This document shows positions 1 through 8,526 of a stretch of 64,000 nucleotides of DNA, piece by piece. A model generated the notes under the pieces. The model was not told the origin of the DNA and did no database searches. It saw only the letters and a program-made list of their open reading frames with translations. Source of the DNA: an uncultured Mucispirillum sp. (GTDB lineage Bacteria > Chrysiogenota > Deferribacteres > Deferribacterales > Mucispirillaceae). The stretch spans positions 1 through 64,000 of the forward strand of contig CALVEY010000004.1 in assembly GCA_944326705.1 (NCBI GenBank), given 5' to 3'. Position 1 is the stretch's first letter, and each line of letters begins with the position of its first letter. A program made the translations under genes and the position numbers.

Positions 1-180
1 GGTGCAGGCTGGCACTTTGAATTGCCGGATTTATATATTAAATCTAAGAGATATGATGATGCTCTTGCCTTTGTGACAAAGCTGAAGAAACAGAAGCCGA
101 CTTATACACATAAAGCAGATACCTATATTAAAAAAATTGAAGAATTAAAGGCTAAACAGATAGCAAAGAAAAAGAATTGA
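1..180 (+). CDS. C-terminal end of an unidentified protein (5' part outside window)
   Basis: An open frame runs from the first base to a TGA at 178-180 and gives 59 residues with no start, so the gene begins left of the window. The fragment is rich in Lys and Tyr. A segment reading LPDLYIKSKRYDDALAFV resembles one helix pair of a tetratricopeptide repeat, and the tail is a basic helix ending KKKN. The family cannot be named from this piece. It is convergent with the minus-strand lepA-lepB pair to its right. Confidence 0.6.
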   Translation, partial: GAGWHFELPDLYIKSKRYDDALAFVTKLKKQKPTYTHKADTYIKKIEELKAKQIAKKKN

Positions 181-212
181 GCAACTCATAACTACTCTTT
201 CATAGCATCTAA

Positions 213-362
213 ATTAATTCAGAAATTTATATAATAAGAAAAAATTATCAATTAGAACTTATTTATAAAGATAAGACAGAAAATGTGTATGATATAGAAT
301 GTATAGATGATATTTATAAATATGCTGATGATATAATAAATGCAGCAAAAAGTTTCCTATAA
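213..362 (+). pseudogene. Possible C-terminal gene remnant without a start codon
   Basis: An open frame of 49 codons follows a stop at 210-212 and ends with TAA at 360-362. It has no ATG, GTG or TTG start with a ribosome site near its beginning. The translation is protein-like and acidic, including the segment DIECIDDIYKYADDIINAAK, which looks like an amphipathic helix. It may be the tail of a decayed gene or simply AT-rich DNA that stays open by chance. The last codons contain a 17-base near-repeat of the sequence just before the terminator (336-352 against 367-383). Confidence 0.25.
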
Positions 363-379
363 GATATAAATGCAATAAA

Positions 380-409
380 AAGCCCTGCTTAATACTATAA
401 GCAGGGCTT
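380..409 (-). terminator. Rho-independent terminator for lepA-lepB
   Basis: A perfect 12-bp inverted repeat (380-391 with 398-409, core GCCCTGC/GCAGGGC) encloses a 6-base loop. The run of A on its left flank gives a U-rich tail for minus-strand transcripts. It lies 7 bases past the lepB stop codon. It could also stop plus-strand transcription from the left, but the U tail is poorer in that direction. Confidence 0.85.
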
Positions 410-416
410 ATATATA

Positions 417-1004
417 CTAATGGATTAAATTAAACAGTCTTGAAAATCTAGGTCCGTTTTCTCCCCATGACCAGTAGATGATAAATGCTTTACCGACAAT
501 TGCATCTTCTTTCACATATCCCCAAAAGCGGCTGTCTGCACTGTTATCCCTGTTATCGCCCATCATAAAATAAAAGCCTTCTGGAACAGTGAATTTTTCC
601 ACATTATCGGCTATTGCAAGATGATACCCTTCTTCAAAGCGTACATAATCAGGCTCTAATTTTTCGCCATTTCTATATACTATTTTATCTTTTATCTCTA
701 TAACATCACCAGGCACACCTATAACCCTTTTAATATAGTCTACTTTTGGATTAAGTGGGTATTCAAATACAACTATATCATCATGCTCTGGTTTAGAAAA
801 TTTATAAGAGAGTTTATTTACAAGTATAAAGTCGCCTATCTGCAGAGTTTCAAGCATAGAGCCAGTAGGGATTGTGTATACACCTAAAAAGAAAGTTCTT
901 ATAAATATAGCAATAACAAATGCAACAACAATGCTGTCTATAATCTCTTTTGAAGAGTTTTTAGGTTTTTCTTCTGTATTTTTATCTTTTTCTTTTTCGC
1001 TCAT
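417..1004 (-). CDS. lepB: Signal peptidase I
   Basis: This membrane-bound serine protease cleaves signal peptides from exported proteins at the periplasmic face of the inner membrane. The 195-residue product has a charged Lys/Glu-rich cytoplasmic tail and one membrane segment at about residues 22-43. The catalytic Ser49 lies in PTGSMLETL and the general-base Lys92 in DYIKRVIG. The family box GDNRDNSADSRFWG is near residue 148. The length is short but normal for single-anchor bacterial type I peptidases. The gene starts one base after the lepA stop codon, so the two are certainly co-transcribed, the same order as in Escherichia coli. The terminator at 380-409 closes the unit. Confidence 0.95.
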   Translation of the reverse strand: MSEKEKDKNTEEKPKNSSKEIIDSIVVAFVIAIFIRTFFLGVYTIPTGSMLETLQIGDFILVNKLSYKFSKPEHDDIVVFEYPLNPKVDYIKRVIGVPGDVIEIKDKIVYRNGEKLEPDYVRFEEGYHLAIADNVEKFTVPEGFYFMMGDNRDNSADSRFWGYVKEDAIVGKAFIIYWSWGENGPRFSRLFNLIH

Positions 1005-1005
1005 A

Positions 1006-2811
1006 CTACTTATCTTCTCCTATACGCAGCACTGCTAAAAATGCTTCCTGCGGCAGCTCAACAGAGCCTATTTGTTTCATTCGTTTTTTACCTTCTTTTT
1101 GTTTTTCTAAAAGTTTTCTTTTACGAGATATGTCACCGCCGTAACATTTTGCAATAACATCTTTTCTAAATGCTTTTACAGTGCTTCTTGCTATTACTTT
1201 ATTGCCTATTGCGGCCTGTATTGCTACTTCAAACATCTGCCTAGGGATAACTTCTTTCATTTTTTCAACTAATTCTCTGCCTTTATAGTCTGCCTGGTCT
1301 CTATGCACTATAATAGATAAAGCATCAACAGGCTCTTTATTTATAAGAATATCAAGTTTTACAAGCTTGCTTTCCCTGTATTCTGCAAATTCATAATCAA
1401 AAGAAGCATAACCTCTTGAGCATGATTTTAATTTATCATAGAAATCCATTACTACTTCCATAAGCGGCAGCATATATTCTAATATTACACGGCTTTGTGA
1501 TAAAAACTTCATATTAGTCTGCCAGCCGCGCCTTTGCTGTAAAAGCTGTATTACTGCACCAACATATTCTGAAGGCAGTATTAATGTGGCAGAAATATAT
1601 GGTTCTTCTATTTTTGTATAGTTATTAGGGTCCGGCAAATCAGCAGGGTTATCTACTTCCACACATGTGCCGTCAGTTTTATATATTTTATAAATAACAG
1701 TAGGGGCGGTAGAGATAAGGTTTAAGTTAAACTCTCTTTCAAGCCTTTCCTGCACGATTTCCATATGTAAAAGACCTAAGAAACCGCATCTAAAACCAAA
1801 TCCTAATGCAGCAGAGCTTTCTGGTTCAAATGTAATAGCACTGTCATTTAATATAAGTTTTTCTATTGCATCACGCAAATCTTGATACTGGTTTGGGTCA
1901 ATTGGATAAAGACCGCAGAAAACAACAGGTTTAACGTTTTTAAATCCAGGAAATGGGTCTTGTGTAGGGTTTTTTGCGTGTGTTACAGTATCGCCGATTT
2001 TTACTTCATGCACATCTTTAATACTTGCAGAAATAAAACCAACTTCCCCAGGTCCTAATTCTTCCATTTGAGTAGCCTGTGGCAGAAACTTACCTATTTC
2101 TATAACTTCATATTCCTTACCTGTTGCCATAAACTGCACTTTATCGCCTTTTTTGATAACGCCGTCCATTACGCGGATAAGGATAATAATACCGCGGTAT
2201 GAATCATACCAGGAGTCAAATATCATAGCTTTTAAGTTTTTATCTGCATCGCCTTTTGGTGCAGGCACATGTTTGACAATAGCTTCAAGTATTTCTTTTG
2301 TGCCTATATTTTCTTTTGCACTTGCTGGTATTGCGCCGCTTGCATCTATGCCGATAGAGTCTTCTATTTCTGCTTTAACTCTTTCTATATCAGCAGAAGG
2401 CAAATCTATTTTATTAATAACTGGGATAAGCTCTAAATTCTGGTCAACAGCCATAAATGTATTTGCAATAGTCTGAGCTTCCACACCTTGAGAAGCATCT
2501 ACCACAACTAATGCACCTTCGCATGCAGCTAAACTTCTTGAAACTTCATAAGTAAAGTCCACATGTCCTGGAGTATCAATTAAGTTAATTATATAGTCAT
2601 TTCCGTCATCGGCTTTATAGTTTAAACATACTGTCTGGGCTTTAATAGTAATGCCCCTTTCTCTTTCTATATCCATAGAATCAAGCACCTGAGCTTTCAT
2701 CTGCCTTTTTTCAAGTGCACCTGTGTATTCTATAAGCCTGTCTGCAATAGTAGATTTACCATGGTCAATATGGGCAATAATACTAAAATTGCGGATAAAT
2801 TCAGTTTTCAT
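1006..2811 (-). CDS. lepA: Elongation factor 4 (translational GTPase LepA)
   Basis: LepA is a ribosome-associated GTPase, known as back-translocase or EF4, that helps ribosome assembly and translation under stress. The 601 residues match the usual full length. The P-loop AHIDHGKST is at residues 13-21, the G3 motif [16 protein letters not shown] follows near residue 78, and NKID gives G4. The C-terminal LepA-specific domain includes [14 protein letters not shown] purine-rich site (AAGGACAGGAA on the minus strand) precedes the ATG. The gene is the first of the lepA-lepB pair. A possible weak promoter lies on the minus strand between the ybgF terminator and the start. Confidence 0.97.
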   Translation of the reverse strand: MKTEFIRNFSIIAHIDHGKSTIADRLIEYTGALEKRQMKAQVLDSMDIERERGITIKAQTVCLNYKADDGNDYIINLIDTPGHVDFTYEVSRSLAACEGALVVVDASQGVEAQTIANTFMAVDQNLELIPVINKIDLPSADIERVKAEIEDSIGIDASGAIPASAKENIGTKEILEAIVKHVPAPKGDADKNLKAMIFDSWYDSYRGIIILIRVMDGVIKKGDKVQFMATGKEYEVIEIGKFLPQATQMEELGPGEVGFISASIKDVHEVKIGDTVTHAKNPTQDPFPGFKNVKPVVFCGLYPIDPNQYQDLRDAIEKLILNDSAITFEPESSAALGFGFRCGFLGLLHMEIVQERLEREFNLNLISTAPTVIYKIYKTDGTCVEVDNPADLPDPNNYTKIEEPYISATLILPSEYVGAVIQLLQQRRGWQTNMKFLSQSRVILEYMLPLMEVVMDFYDKLKSCSRGYASFDYEFAEYRESKLVKLDILINKEPVDALSIIVHRDQADYKGRELVEKMKEVIPRQMFEVAIQAAIGNKVIARSTVKAFRKDVIAKCYGGDISRKRKLLEKQKEGKKRMKQIGSVELPQEAFLAVLRIGEDK

Positions 2812-2892
2812 TAAATATTCCTGTCCTTAAATTCTTTATATCTATGTTATTCTTAAAATATGTAACAGAAAATATAAAATTTAGCAATAAAA

Positions 2893-2921
2893 AAAGCCCA
2901 TACAGTGTATGTATGGGCTTT
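2893..2921 (-). terminator. Rho-independent terminator after ybgF
   Basis: An 11-bp inverted repeat (2893-2903 with 2911-2921, core GCCCATAC/GTATGGGC) has a 7-base loop. On the minus strand it runs into a T-rich stretch. It sits about 20 bases past the stop of the ybgF-like gene and separates the cheV-ybgF unit from lepA-lepB. Confidence 0.85.
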
Positions 2922-2942
2922 AAAATATATTAGATATTTCAA

Positions 2943-3764
2943 TTATGCGCCTAAAGTCTGTAATTTCTGCCTTGCAAGTGTTGCAGGTTTAGATTTAGGA
3001 TATTTTTTTAATAAATTCTGGAATGTAGCAACTGCTTCCTGTTTTTTGCCCTGTTTTTCCTGTACATAGCCTATTTTCAGCATTGCATCAGGGATTTTAT
3101 TTGATTTAGGGAATTTATTTATAACATCTTGAAATGCTTTCATAGCATTATTCATATCATTAACTGAGTAGTAAGTTTCCCCTATCCAGTATTGAGCGTT
3201 GCCTGCAAGCTGGTCTTTAGGGTATTTTTTAATAAATTCCTGAAATTTTGCTCTTGCTTCGTTATATTTTTTCTGTCTGTTTAATTCTATAGCATAAGAA
3301 TAAAGGCTGTTTTTTGCAGCGCCAGAATCTTCTATAACTACTATCTGTGGAGCTTCTTCTTTTGGAGCTGCTGGAGCTTTTTCATCAAGAATAATAATAT
3401 TATTTAATGGTGCAGAATTGCCTTTTGATGTAGTAGTAGAGCTTACATTTTTACTGTTTGTATCCTGCACAGGTGCTGCTGTTGCACCTTTATTGCCTTT
3501 TAATACTAATATTTCATTGTTAAGATATGCTATTTCTGAACGAAGCTCTGCAATTGCATCTGCATTTGTTGTAACATCATTTTGCAGGTTGCCGTTAGCT
3601 GACTGCACATCTTCCATATTCATTTGAGTATCTGTTAAAGATTTTTGAATAACAACAAGTTCTTCATTAATGTTAGTTAAACTTTTTTTAACAGCATCGT
3701 TGCCAGTGCTGGCACATGATGCAGCAAGTAAAGCAATTAAAGTAGAAAATAATACTTTTTTCAT
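2943..3764 (-). CDS. ybgF: YbgF/CpoB-like periplasmic TPR lipoprotein (Tol-Pal associated)
   Basis: The 273-residue product has a signal sequence ending in AASC, which fits a lipobox with Cys17 as the lipidated residue. A coiled-coil stretch follows at about residues 25-90, then a Thr/Ser/Ala/Pro-rich linker. At about residues 150-273 there are three tetratricopeptide units of the YbgF type (for example YAIELNRQKKYNEARAKF). YbgF/CpoB proteins work with the Tol-Pal system and coordinate outer-membrane constriction with peptidoglycan synthesis at division. Here the gene lies behind cheV (15-base gap) and not next to tol or pal genes, so the link to Tol-Pal rests on domain order only. A lipidated version is an alternative layout to the soluble E. 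coli protein. Confidence 0.8.
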   Translation of the reverse strand: MKKVLFSTLIALLAASCASTGNDAVKKSLTNINEELVVIQKSLTDTQMNMEDVQSANGNLQNDVTTNADAIAELRSEIAYLNNEILVLKGNKGATAAPVQDTNSKNVSSTTTSKGNSAPLNNIIILDEKAPAAPKEEAPQIVVIEDSGAAKNSLYSYAIELNRQKKYNEARAKFQEFIKKYPKDQLAGNAQYWIGETYYSVNDMNNAMKAFQDVINKFPKSNKIPDAMLKIGYVQEKQGKKQEAVATFQNLLKKYPKSKPATLARQKLQTLGA

Positions 3765-3779
3765 TAATATACCTCTATT

Positions 3780-4721
3780 TTATCGTTGAGCTATGTTTTT
3801 ATGTATAATAGTGCCTTTATGGTCAAGAACAAAGTCATCAACCGCCTGTATTAAGTCACTTAAATCAGGTTTACCTATAAATCTTGATGCACCAATACTT
3901 AAAAGTTTTCTTTCATTTTCTATGCTTACCATAGATGAGAAAACTAATATAGGCACATCGTTAAATACTTCTTTTTCTCTAGTTTTTCTAACAACATAGT
4001 CACCACTGCCGCCAGGCATTTCAAGGTCTGTAATTATAAGGTCAGGTTTTTCTTTTCTAAGTCTTGTAAGTAAATCTATACCATTTTCAAAAGCAATAAT
4101 ATTATATCCTGCACGAGAAAAGCTGCCTTTTAAAAGTTTTCTAATAGTAGGCGAATCTTCTGCTAAAAATATTGTTTTACCATTTCTGTCATAGTAGCGT
4201 GACATATCTATTTCAGTAGTTTCTCTAACCATAGTAATAGGGTTAATTTCTGCAACTATTTTTTCAAAGTCAAGCATTTGAATAAGCCTGCCGTCAATAG
4301 TAACAACACCTAAAACAGAATCTACGATATTTAAGTCACTCATAGCAGAATAATCTTTAATATCACCCCATGTGATACGGTGAATACGAACAACTTCATC
4401 TACTAGAAAGCCATTATATGCACCATTGAAGTATGTAACGATTACTTTAGATTTACTGAAATCTGGGTCCTGCTGACGAACACCTATCCACTGACCAAGA
4501 TTAATAATTGGCACAAGGTTTTGGCGTATATTTGCTGTGCCTATAATTGCAGGGTGTGCATCTGGCACTTGAACAGTAGTTTCTGGAAATACTATTACTT
4601 CACGCACTTTTGCAACATTTATGCAAAAATGGTATGGCATATTTCCATTATTGATAATAAATTCCACGATTTCAAATTCATTTGTTCCTGTTTCTAATAA
4701 TATACCATGATTTAGAGCCAT
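3780..4721 (-). CDS. cheV: Chemotaxis protein CheV (CheW-REC fusion)
   Basis: CheV couples chemoreceptors to the kinase CheA and carries a receiver domain that tunes the coupling. The 313-residue product has a CheW-like domain at about residues 15-165 and a receiver domain from about 182 to 305. In the receiver, Glu188-Asp189 form the acidic pocket and Asp232 in LIITDLEMP is the expected phosphoacceptor. A Lys-Pro pair near residue 274 completes the site. The ATG has a clear ribosome site (AATGGAGATAATTT) on the minus strand. It is the first gene of a pair with the ybgF-like gene. It indicates a motile, chemotactic organism. Confidence 0.92.
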   Translation of the reverse strand: MALNHGILLETGTNEFEIVEFIINNGNMPYHFCINVAKVREVIVFPETTVQVPDAHPAIIGTANIRQNLVPIINLGQWIGVRQQDPDFSKSKVIVTYFNGAYNGFLVDEVVRIHRITWGDIKDYSAMSDLNIVDSVLGVVTIDGRLIQMLDFEKIVAEINPITMVRETTEIDMSRYYDRNGKTIFLAEDSPTIRKLLKGSFSRAGYNIIAFENGIDLLTRLRKEKPDLIITDLEMPGGSGDYVVRKTREKEVFNDVPILVFSSMVSIENERKLLSIGASRFIGKPDLSDLIQAVDDFVLDHKGTIIHKNIAQR

Positions 4722-5376
4722 AAATTATCTCCATTTGTAAATACTATTATTTTTATCACATGTTTAAATCTTTTGCAATAAAAATAAAAACATAATTTAC
4801 CAAAAATATGCATTTTTAAAATTTCTGGTGGTATTCCCGTTTTTTACAGCACACATTAAATATTTAAATTACCCGAAAAATTGAATAAGAAATACAAGAA
4901 GTTTATTTTATCCCTATTTTATATTATTATTTCTATTATAATAAATTTTAAAAGCAGTTCTATATAAAAATACTATTTTCTTAAATCATAATAACTACTT
5001 ATAAAATATTAATACAGAAAAATGTGATGCTATCTAAAATTTTCATTGCAAAATTATCAAACATTTTGTAGAGTAATAACAAGTTATGGAAGAATATATC
5101 GGGGGGGGGGATTTCGCTGGTAAGTTTTAATATTTGATTTTTCAGTAGAAAATCTTCCCTTGTGTTCTTTTTGTCTTATAACACTATCTCCAATTTCTTT
5201 TTCCTTTTAACTTAAATAAGTATAGTATTATCTCAATACCATTGTATCTATATCTACAATTATATTTTTATATTGTTTAAATTACAGGAAAATCTGAAAT
5301 TTATTTATTCATAATTAATTTTTTATAAAAATTAAATAGGAATTTCTCACTTATTTAGTTCTTTGGAGGATAATTT
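4722..5376. other. 655-bp AT-rich gap between divergent genes, containing a G10 tract
   Basis: This gap separates cheV (minus) from the lipoprotein gene (plus) and must hold both promoters. I see no ORF with a convincing start, no tRNA and no strong terminator. A weak minus-strand promoter candidate for cheV is TTGCAA at 4773-4778 with TAAAAA 17 bases further (4750-4755). Near the plus gene there is a good ribosome site (TTTGGAGGATAATTT) before 5377. The most unusual element is the homopolymer at 5101-5110, listed separately. Confidence 0.6.
5101..5110 (+). repeat. Homopolymeric G10 tract, candidate phase-variation element
   Basis: Ten consecutive G lie in an otherwise strongly AT-rich gap, 266 bases before the lipoprotein start. 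Tracts of this length slip during replication in other mucosal bacteria and switch genes on and off. Here the tract falls in a 14-codon ATG-initiated frame beginning at 5086 (MEEYIGGGDFAGKF). Changing the G number by one still gives only short frames, so a promoter-spacing or leader-RNA effect is more likely than a coding switch. Function is inferred. Confidence 0.5.
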
Positions 5377-7449
5377 ATGAGAAAACTAATCTTCATTTTA
5401 CTGAGTCTATTGGCTGTTATGTCACTTACAGCCTGCTCAGATTCATCATCCAGCAGTGGTAGTTCTAATACTCCACCACCACAAACATCACCTAAAGGTG
5501 TTACTCCATTAAATGTAGTACCTGTTGCATCAAGTTTTACTGGTGCTGATGTTATTGATATAATATACAGGGTAGTTGATTTTGAACATGCTGGATATTC
5601 TTATTATCTTGTTGATAAAAATGGCACTATTCAGAATAAATTAAGTAATAATGTTAATGATGTCAATAATATGTATAATATTAAAGTAGGACCTGAATAT
5701 ACTTCTGATGCAGTAAGCGCAAATAGTGTTGTTATTAGTATACCATCTACACGTTTTACACAAGTAGGTGATGCTCAAAATGAGGCAAATATTCAATACG
5801 GCACTAAAATTACAGCAATAGATAGTAATATAGAAGTTATAGCAGGAACAACAAAACTTGCAGATATTAATGGAACAAAACCAAGTGTAGATTTATTAAC
5901 ATATGCAGAAATGACGCAAGGTTATTTCAGTGGATGTTCAGAAACAACTAATATATGTCGTAGCGAATTTACAAGATTTCCTGACAGTTCTGCAGTAGTA
6001 ATAACACCAACAACAGCAGACACAAAATATGAAAATGGTGTTATATCATCAAATACTGATACTATTAACTTATCTGTTGAACTTACAGCAAGACCAGAAG
6101 AAAGAGAAGATGGATATACTTATCTTGGTGGCAGTATTATCACTCAAACAACAGCTACTCAAGTTGTATCAGACAATTCTATATCTTATAAAATAGAAAA
6201 AATAACACCAGAGATATCTATAAAAGATATGCTAAGGGTTCAAGTAATTAATAATAAAGCATGGAATGCTTATATAACACCAGCTATTACTGCTGATGAG
6301 TGGAAATATGATGTTACTATATTAAATTTATCAAATGAAGGTATAGAAATTAGCTCTGATAACACTAAAAATTCTCATGTATCTTTTTCCTTAAATATTT
6401 ACAATAATGGAGATTCTGCTTTATGTTTAAATCTGTTGCCAATTAAAATAGCTGGCTCAACTGAAAATTATGCTGTTTGTAATAATGTTGATTTTGAATA
6501 TATAGATTTAAAGCTTGATCCAAAATCAGCAGAAACGATATTACCACTTACAATAAATGCTAATGGGCTTGAAAGGGCTTTACAAGAACAAATAGTATAT
6601 AGTATGACTGGTATAACAGAAGAGCAAATAAAATGTATAGATGTTCAATTTCAAATGTATAAAGCAAGTTCTGTAAATACAGAGCATCCTTTCTATGAAG
6701 GTAAAATAGCAGCAAAAGATAATAACTATTATGTTATGCTTGACCCAGCTAAATCAATAGATAGATTAGATTTTAAAGATGGAGAAGCTCCAGAAACCAG
6801 AATTAAAATAAAAAATATAGTAAATAATAATGTTATGTATTATGTTAATGATTTATCTCTTGAAACAGGAATCACAGAGTCTTTTATAGATGCAACAACC
6901 TTTACTGATTTATTTAAATGGGGATATGTAGAAGATGAGACAACTGCTGAAGAAGGTGCCCTTAGTGATAGATTTTATCTGTTATTTGTAAATAAAGATA
7001 CTATTAATACTATAGGAACGCCTGTTGCTATTGATAATAGTAAAGTTATACTTGATGAATACAGAGAAACTAAACTATCTGAAACAGAACAATTCTTAAA
7101 AGATAATTTAGGCAGTTCTTTGGCTTTTAAACCTAAAGGTGCATATATTGAATTACCAGTATCCACAGAGTTTGTAACTACATCTGATACTTTTGACATA
7201 GATATTGATGGCACACAAAAAGTTACGGTAGTAAATATTATGTCAGATGGATATGAGAGCTCAGAGCAATACAGTAAAGGTTTATTTGGTTCTCTTAAAG
7301 AATATGACGCCAAAGGTACACCAGTTTTTAGTACTGGTTTTGGATTTAAGATAACAACATTTGCTGATGCAGGAAATGATCCTGATAGAGCAATCATTCC
7401 GCATCTTAATGATATAATAAATCCACAGATAGTTGATATTATTTACTAA
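5377..7449 (+). CDS. Large surface or periplasmic lipoprotein of unknown function
   Basis: The product has 690 residues. A type II signal sequence ends in LTAC with Cys20 as the lipidation site, followed by a Ser/Gly/Asn/Pro-rich tether at about residues 21-45. The rest alternates short beta-like strands rich in Thr, Ile, Asn and Asp and contains a few Cys residues, which suggests an extracytoplasmic beta-rich fold. I recognise no catalytic motif or named domain. The ATG has a strong ribosome site (GGAGG, spacing 7). The G10 tract upstream may regulate it. A hairpin follows at 7479-7510 and a second, signal-less ORF of similar composition lies downstream. Confidence 0.75.
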   Translation: MRKLIFILLSLLAVMSLTACSDSSSSSGSSNTPPPQTSPKGVTPLNVVPVASSFTGADVIDIIYRVVDFEHAGYSYYLVDKNGTIQNKLSNNVNDVNNMYNIKVGPEYTSDAVSANSVVISIPSTRFTQVGDAQNEANIQYGTKITAIDSNIEVIAGTTKLADINGTKPSVDLLTYAEMTQGYFSGCSETTNICRSEFTRFPDSSAVVITPTTADTKYENGVISSNTDTINLSVELTARPEEREDGYTYLGGSIITQTTATQVVSDNSISYKIEKITPEISIKDMLRVQVINNKAWNAYITPAITADEWKYDVTILNLSNEGIEISSDNTKNSHVSFSLNIYNNGDSALCLNLLPIKIAGSTENYAVCNNVDFEYIDLKLDPKSAETILPLTINANGLERALQEQIVYSMTGITEEQIKCIDVQFQMYKASSVNTEHPFYEGKIAAKDNNYYVMLDPAKSIDRLDFKDGEAPETRIKIKNIVNNNVMYYVNDLSLETGITESFIDATTFTDLFKWGYVEDETTAEEGALSDRFYLLFVNKDTINTIGTPVAIDNSKVILDEYRETKLSETEQFLKDNLGSSLAFKPKGAYIELPVSTEFVTTSDTFDIDIDGTQKVTVVNIMSDGYESSEQYSKGLFGSLKEYDAKGTPVFSTGFGFKITTFADAGNDPDRAIIPHLNDIINPQIVDIIY

Positions 7450-7478
7450 TTAATAAATTGAATTAAAAATTTTATAAA

Positions 7479-7510
7479 AAATCATCTACCATTAAGCAGG
7501 TAGATGATTT
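7479..7510 (+). terminator. Hairpin between the lipoprotein gene and the next ORF
   Basis: A perfect 12-bp inverted repeat (7479-7490 with 7499-7510, core ATCATCTACC/GGTAGATGAT) has an 8-base loop. The right arm ends in TTTT but is followed at once by GTAGGAGAAAA, a strong ribosome site. It may terminate the lipoprotein transcript. Alternatively it may be an attenuator or mRNA processing element between two linked genes. Confidence 0.6.
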
Positions 7511-7533
7511 TGTAGGAGAAAAATGGTGCAGAA

Positions 7534-8253
7534 TTGACAAATATGGGTACTATTAAAGCATATCTTTATGAAAATGTAGTAGATTTACCTAAAAATTCTA
7601 TTAGATCATTAATTGTTGAATTACCATATCATGGAGAAGTCAAAGAAAATGTTGATTTATCTATTAAGATTGAAGCAGATGGTTTGGAAGAAGAAACAGT
7701 AAATGCCAAACTAAACTTTTATTCTACTATTCAACCATTTACTGTTAAAGATAATAAACTTGTTCCTGTTACTGATAATATTGATATTGCAACAAACAGC
7801 TCTATGAATATAGTTTTTCTAAAAACAGATGCTTACGGCTGTAAAAAATTCACTGGAAACAGCTACTCACCTCATGACAGTTGTCTTATTCTACCTTATG
7901 GAGCATTATTAGAATATAGTGATACATTGTTCGGTATAGAAGAAGGCACAGATAATATCACAGTTAATAATGTTAATATACCAGCTTGCAAGTTTAGTAG
8001 TAGGGGAACTGAAACTGGCAAACAAACTATTCGTCTTAAAAATAACGGTGCAGAAGACGTTTATCTTCCATTTGCACCATTTTACTGTTATGTTAATGTT
8101 TCAGCAAAGCAAGCAGCAGACGAAGGTAATCCTGCAGATATAAAATATAATATGTATAAGTATCTTTCAGGAACATTTACATTACCAGGACTTATGCCTA
8201 CTACACCTATGAAATTTAATATTATTGACAGTGCTTCCACCAGCCAGCAATAG
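7534..8253 (+). CDS. Unknown 239-residue protein, possibly a frameshifted or truncated lipoprotein relative
   Basis: The frame opens with TTG at 7534 and lacks a signal sequence, although its composition (Asn, Thr, Asp, beta-rich, four Cys) resembles the extracytoplasmic lipoprotein before it. The best ribosome site (TAGGAGAAAA) is placed for an ATG at 7523, which reads only MVQN before a TGA that overlaps the TTG (TTGA). Two readings are possible. A four-codon leader could be translationally coupled to this gene, or a frameshift could have cut off the true N-terminus. I recognise no domain. A terminator follows at 8285-8321. Confidence 0.5.
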   Translation: MTNMGTIKAYLYENVVDLPKNSIRSLIVELPYHGEVKENVDLSIKIEADGLEEETVNAKLNFYSTIQPFTVKDNKLVPVTDNIDIATNSSMNIVFLKTDAYGCKKFTGNSYSPHDSCLILPYGALLEYSDTLFGIEEGTDNITVNNVNIPACKFSSRGTETGKQTIRLKNNGAEDVYLPFAPFYCYVNVSAKQAADEGNPADIKYNMYKYLSGTFTLPGLMPTTPMKFNIIDSASTSQQ

Positions 8254-8284
8254 ATACTAGAATAATAATATTAAAGTACAATAT

Positions 8285-8325
8285 ATGCTCTTAACTTGTA
8301 TATTATCATACAGTTGAGAGCATTT
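8285..8325 (+). terminator. Rho-independent terminator
   Basis: An 11-bp stem with one G-U pair (8285-8295 with 8311-8321, core ATGCTCT/AGAGCAT) is followed by a run of T. It ends the lipoprotein region. From here to 8526 the DNA is AT-rich without genes. A weak promoter candidate, TTGTAA at 8491-8496 with TAGTAT at 8513-8518, precedes the next gene. Confidence 0.8.
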
Positions 8326-8526
8326 TTAGTATTATATTTATTAGTAATTATTATTTTCTTAATCTATTTTCTTATTTGAAAAGATTATTTAATTTAAAGA
8401 CTTTTAATACTTATTGTCTTTTTAATTATTTTTGAATATTACCAAAAATAGAGAAATTATAAAAAAATCATAGATATATTAAACTTTTTCTTGTAATATT
8501 ATTGAAAATATGTAGTATTATGTATT

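Noticed and set aside
12-28. Sequence resembling a sigma-54 promoter (TGGCAC then TTGC)
   Set aside because: The spacing between GG and GC is 11 instead of 10, and it lies inside the coding end of the first partial gene.
2153-2476. 107-codon plus-strand frame opposite lepA
   Set aside because: It lies wholly inside a clear lepA gene, has no ribosome site and is a reverse-frame shadow.
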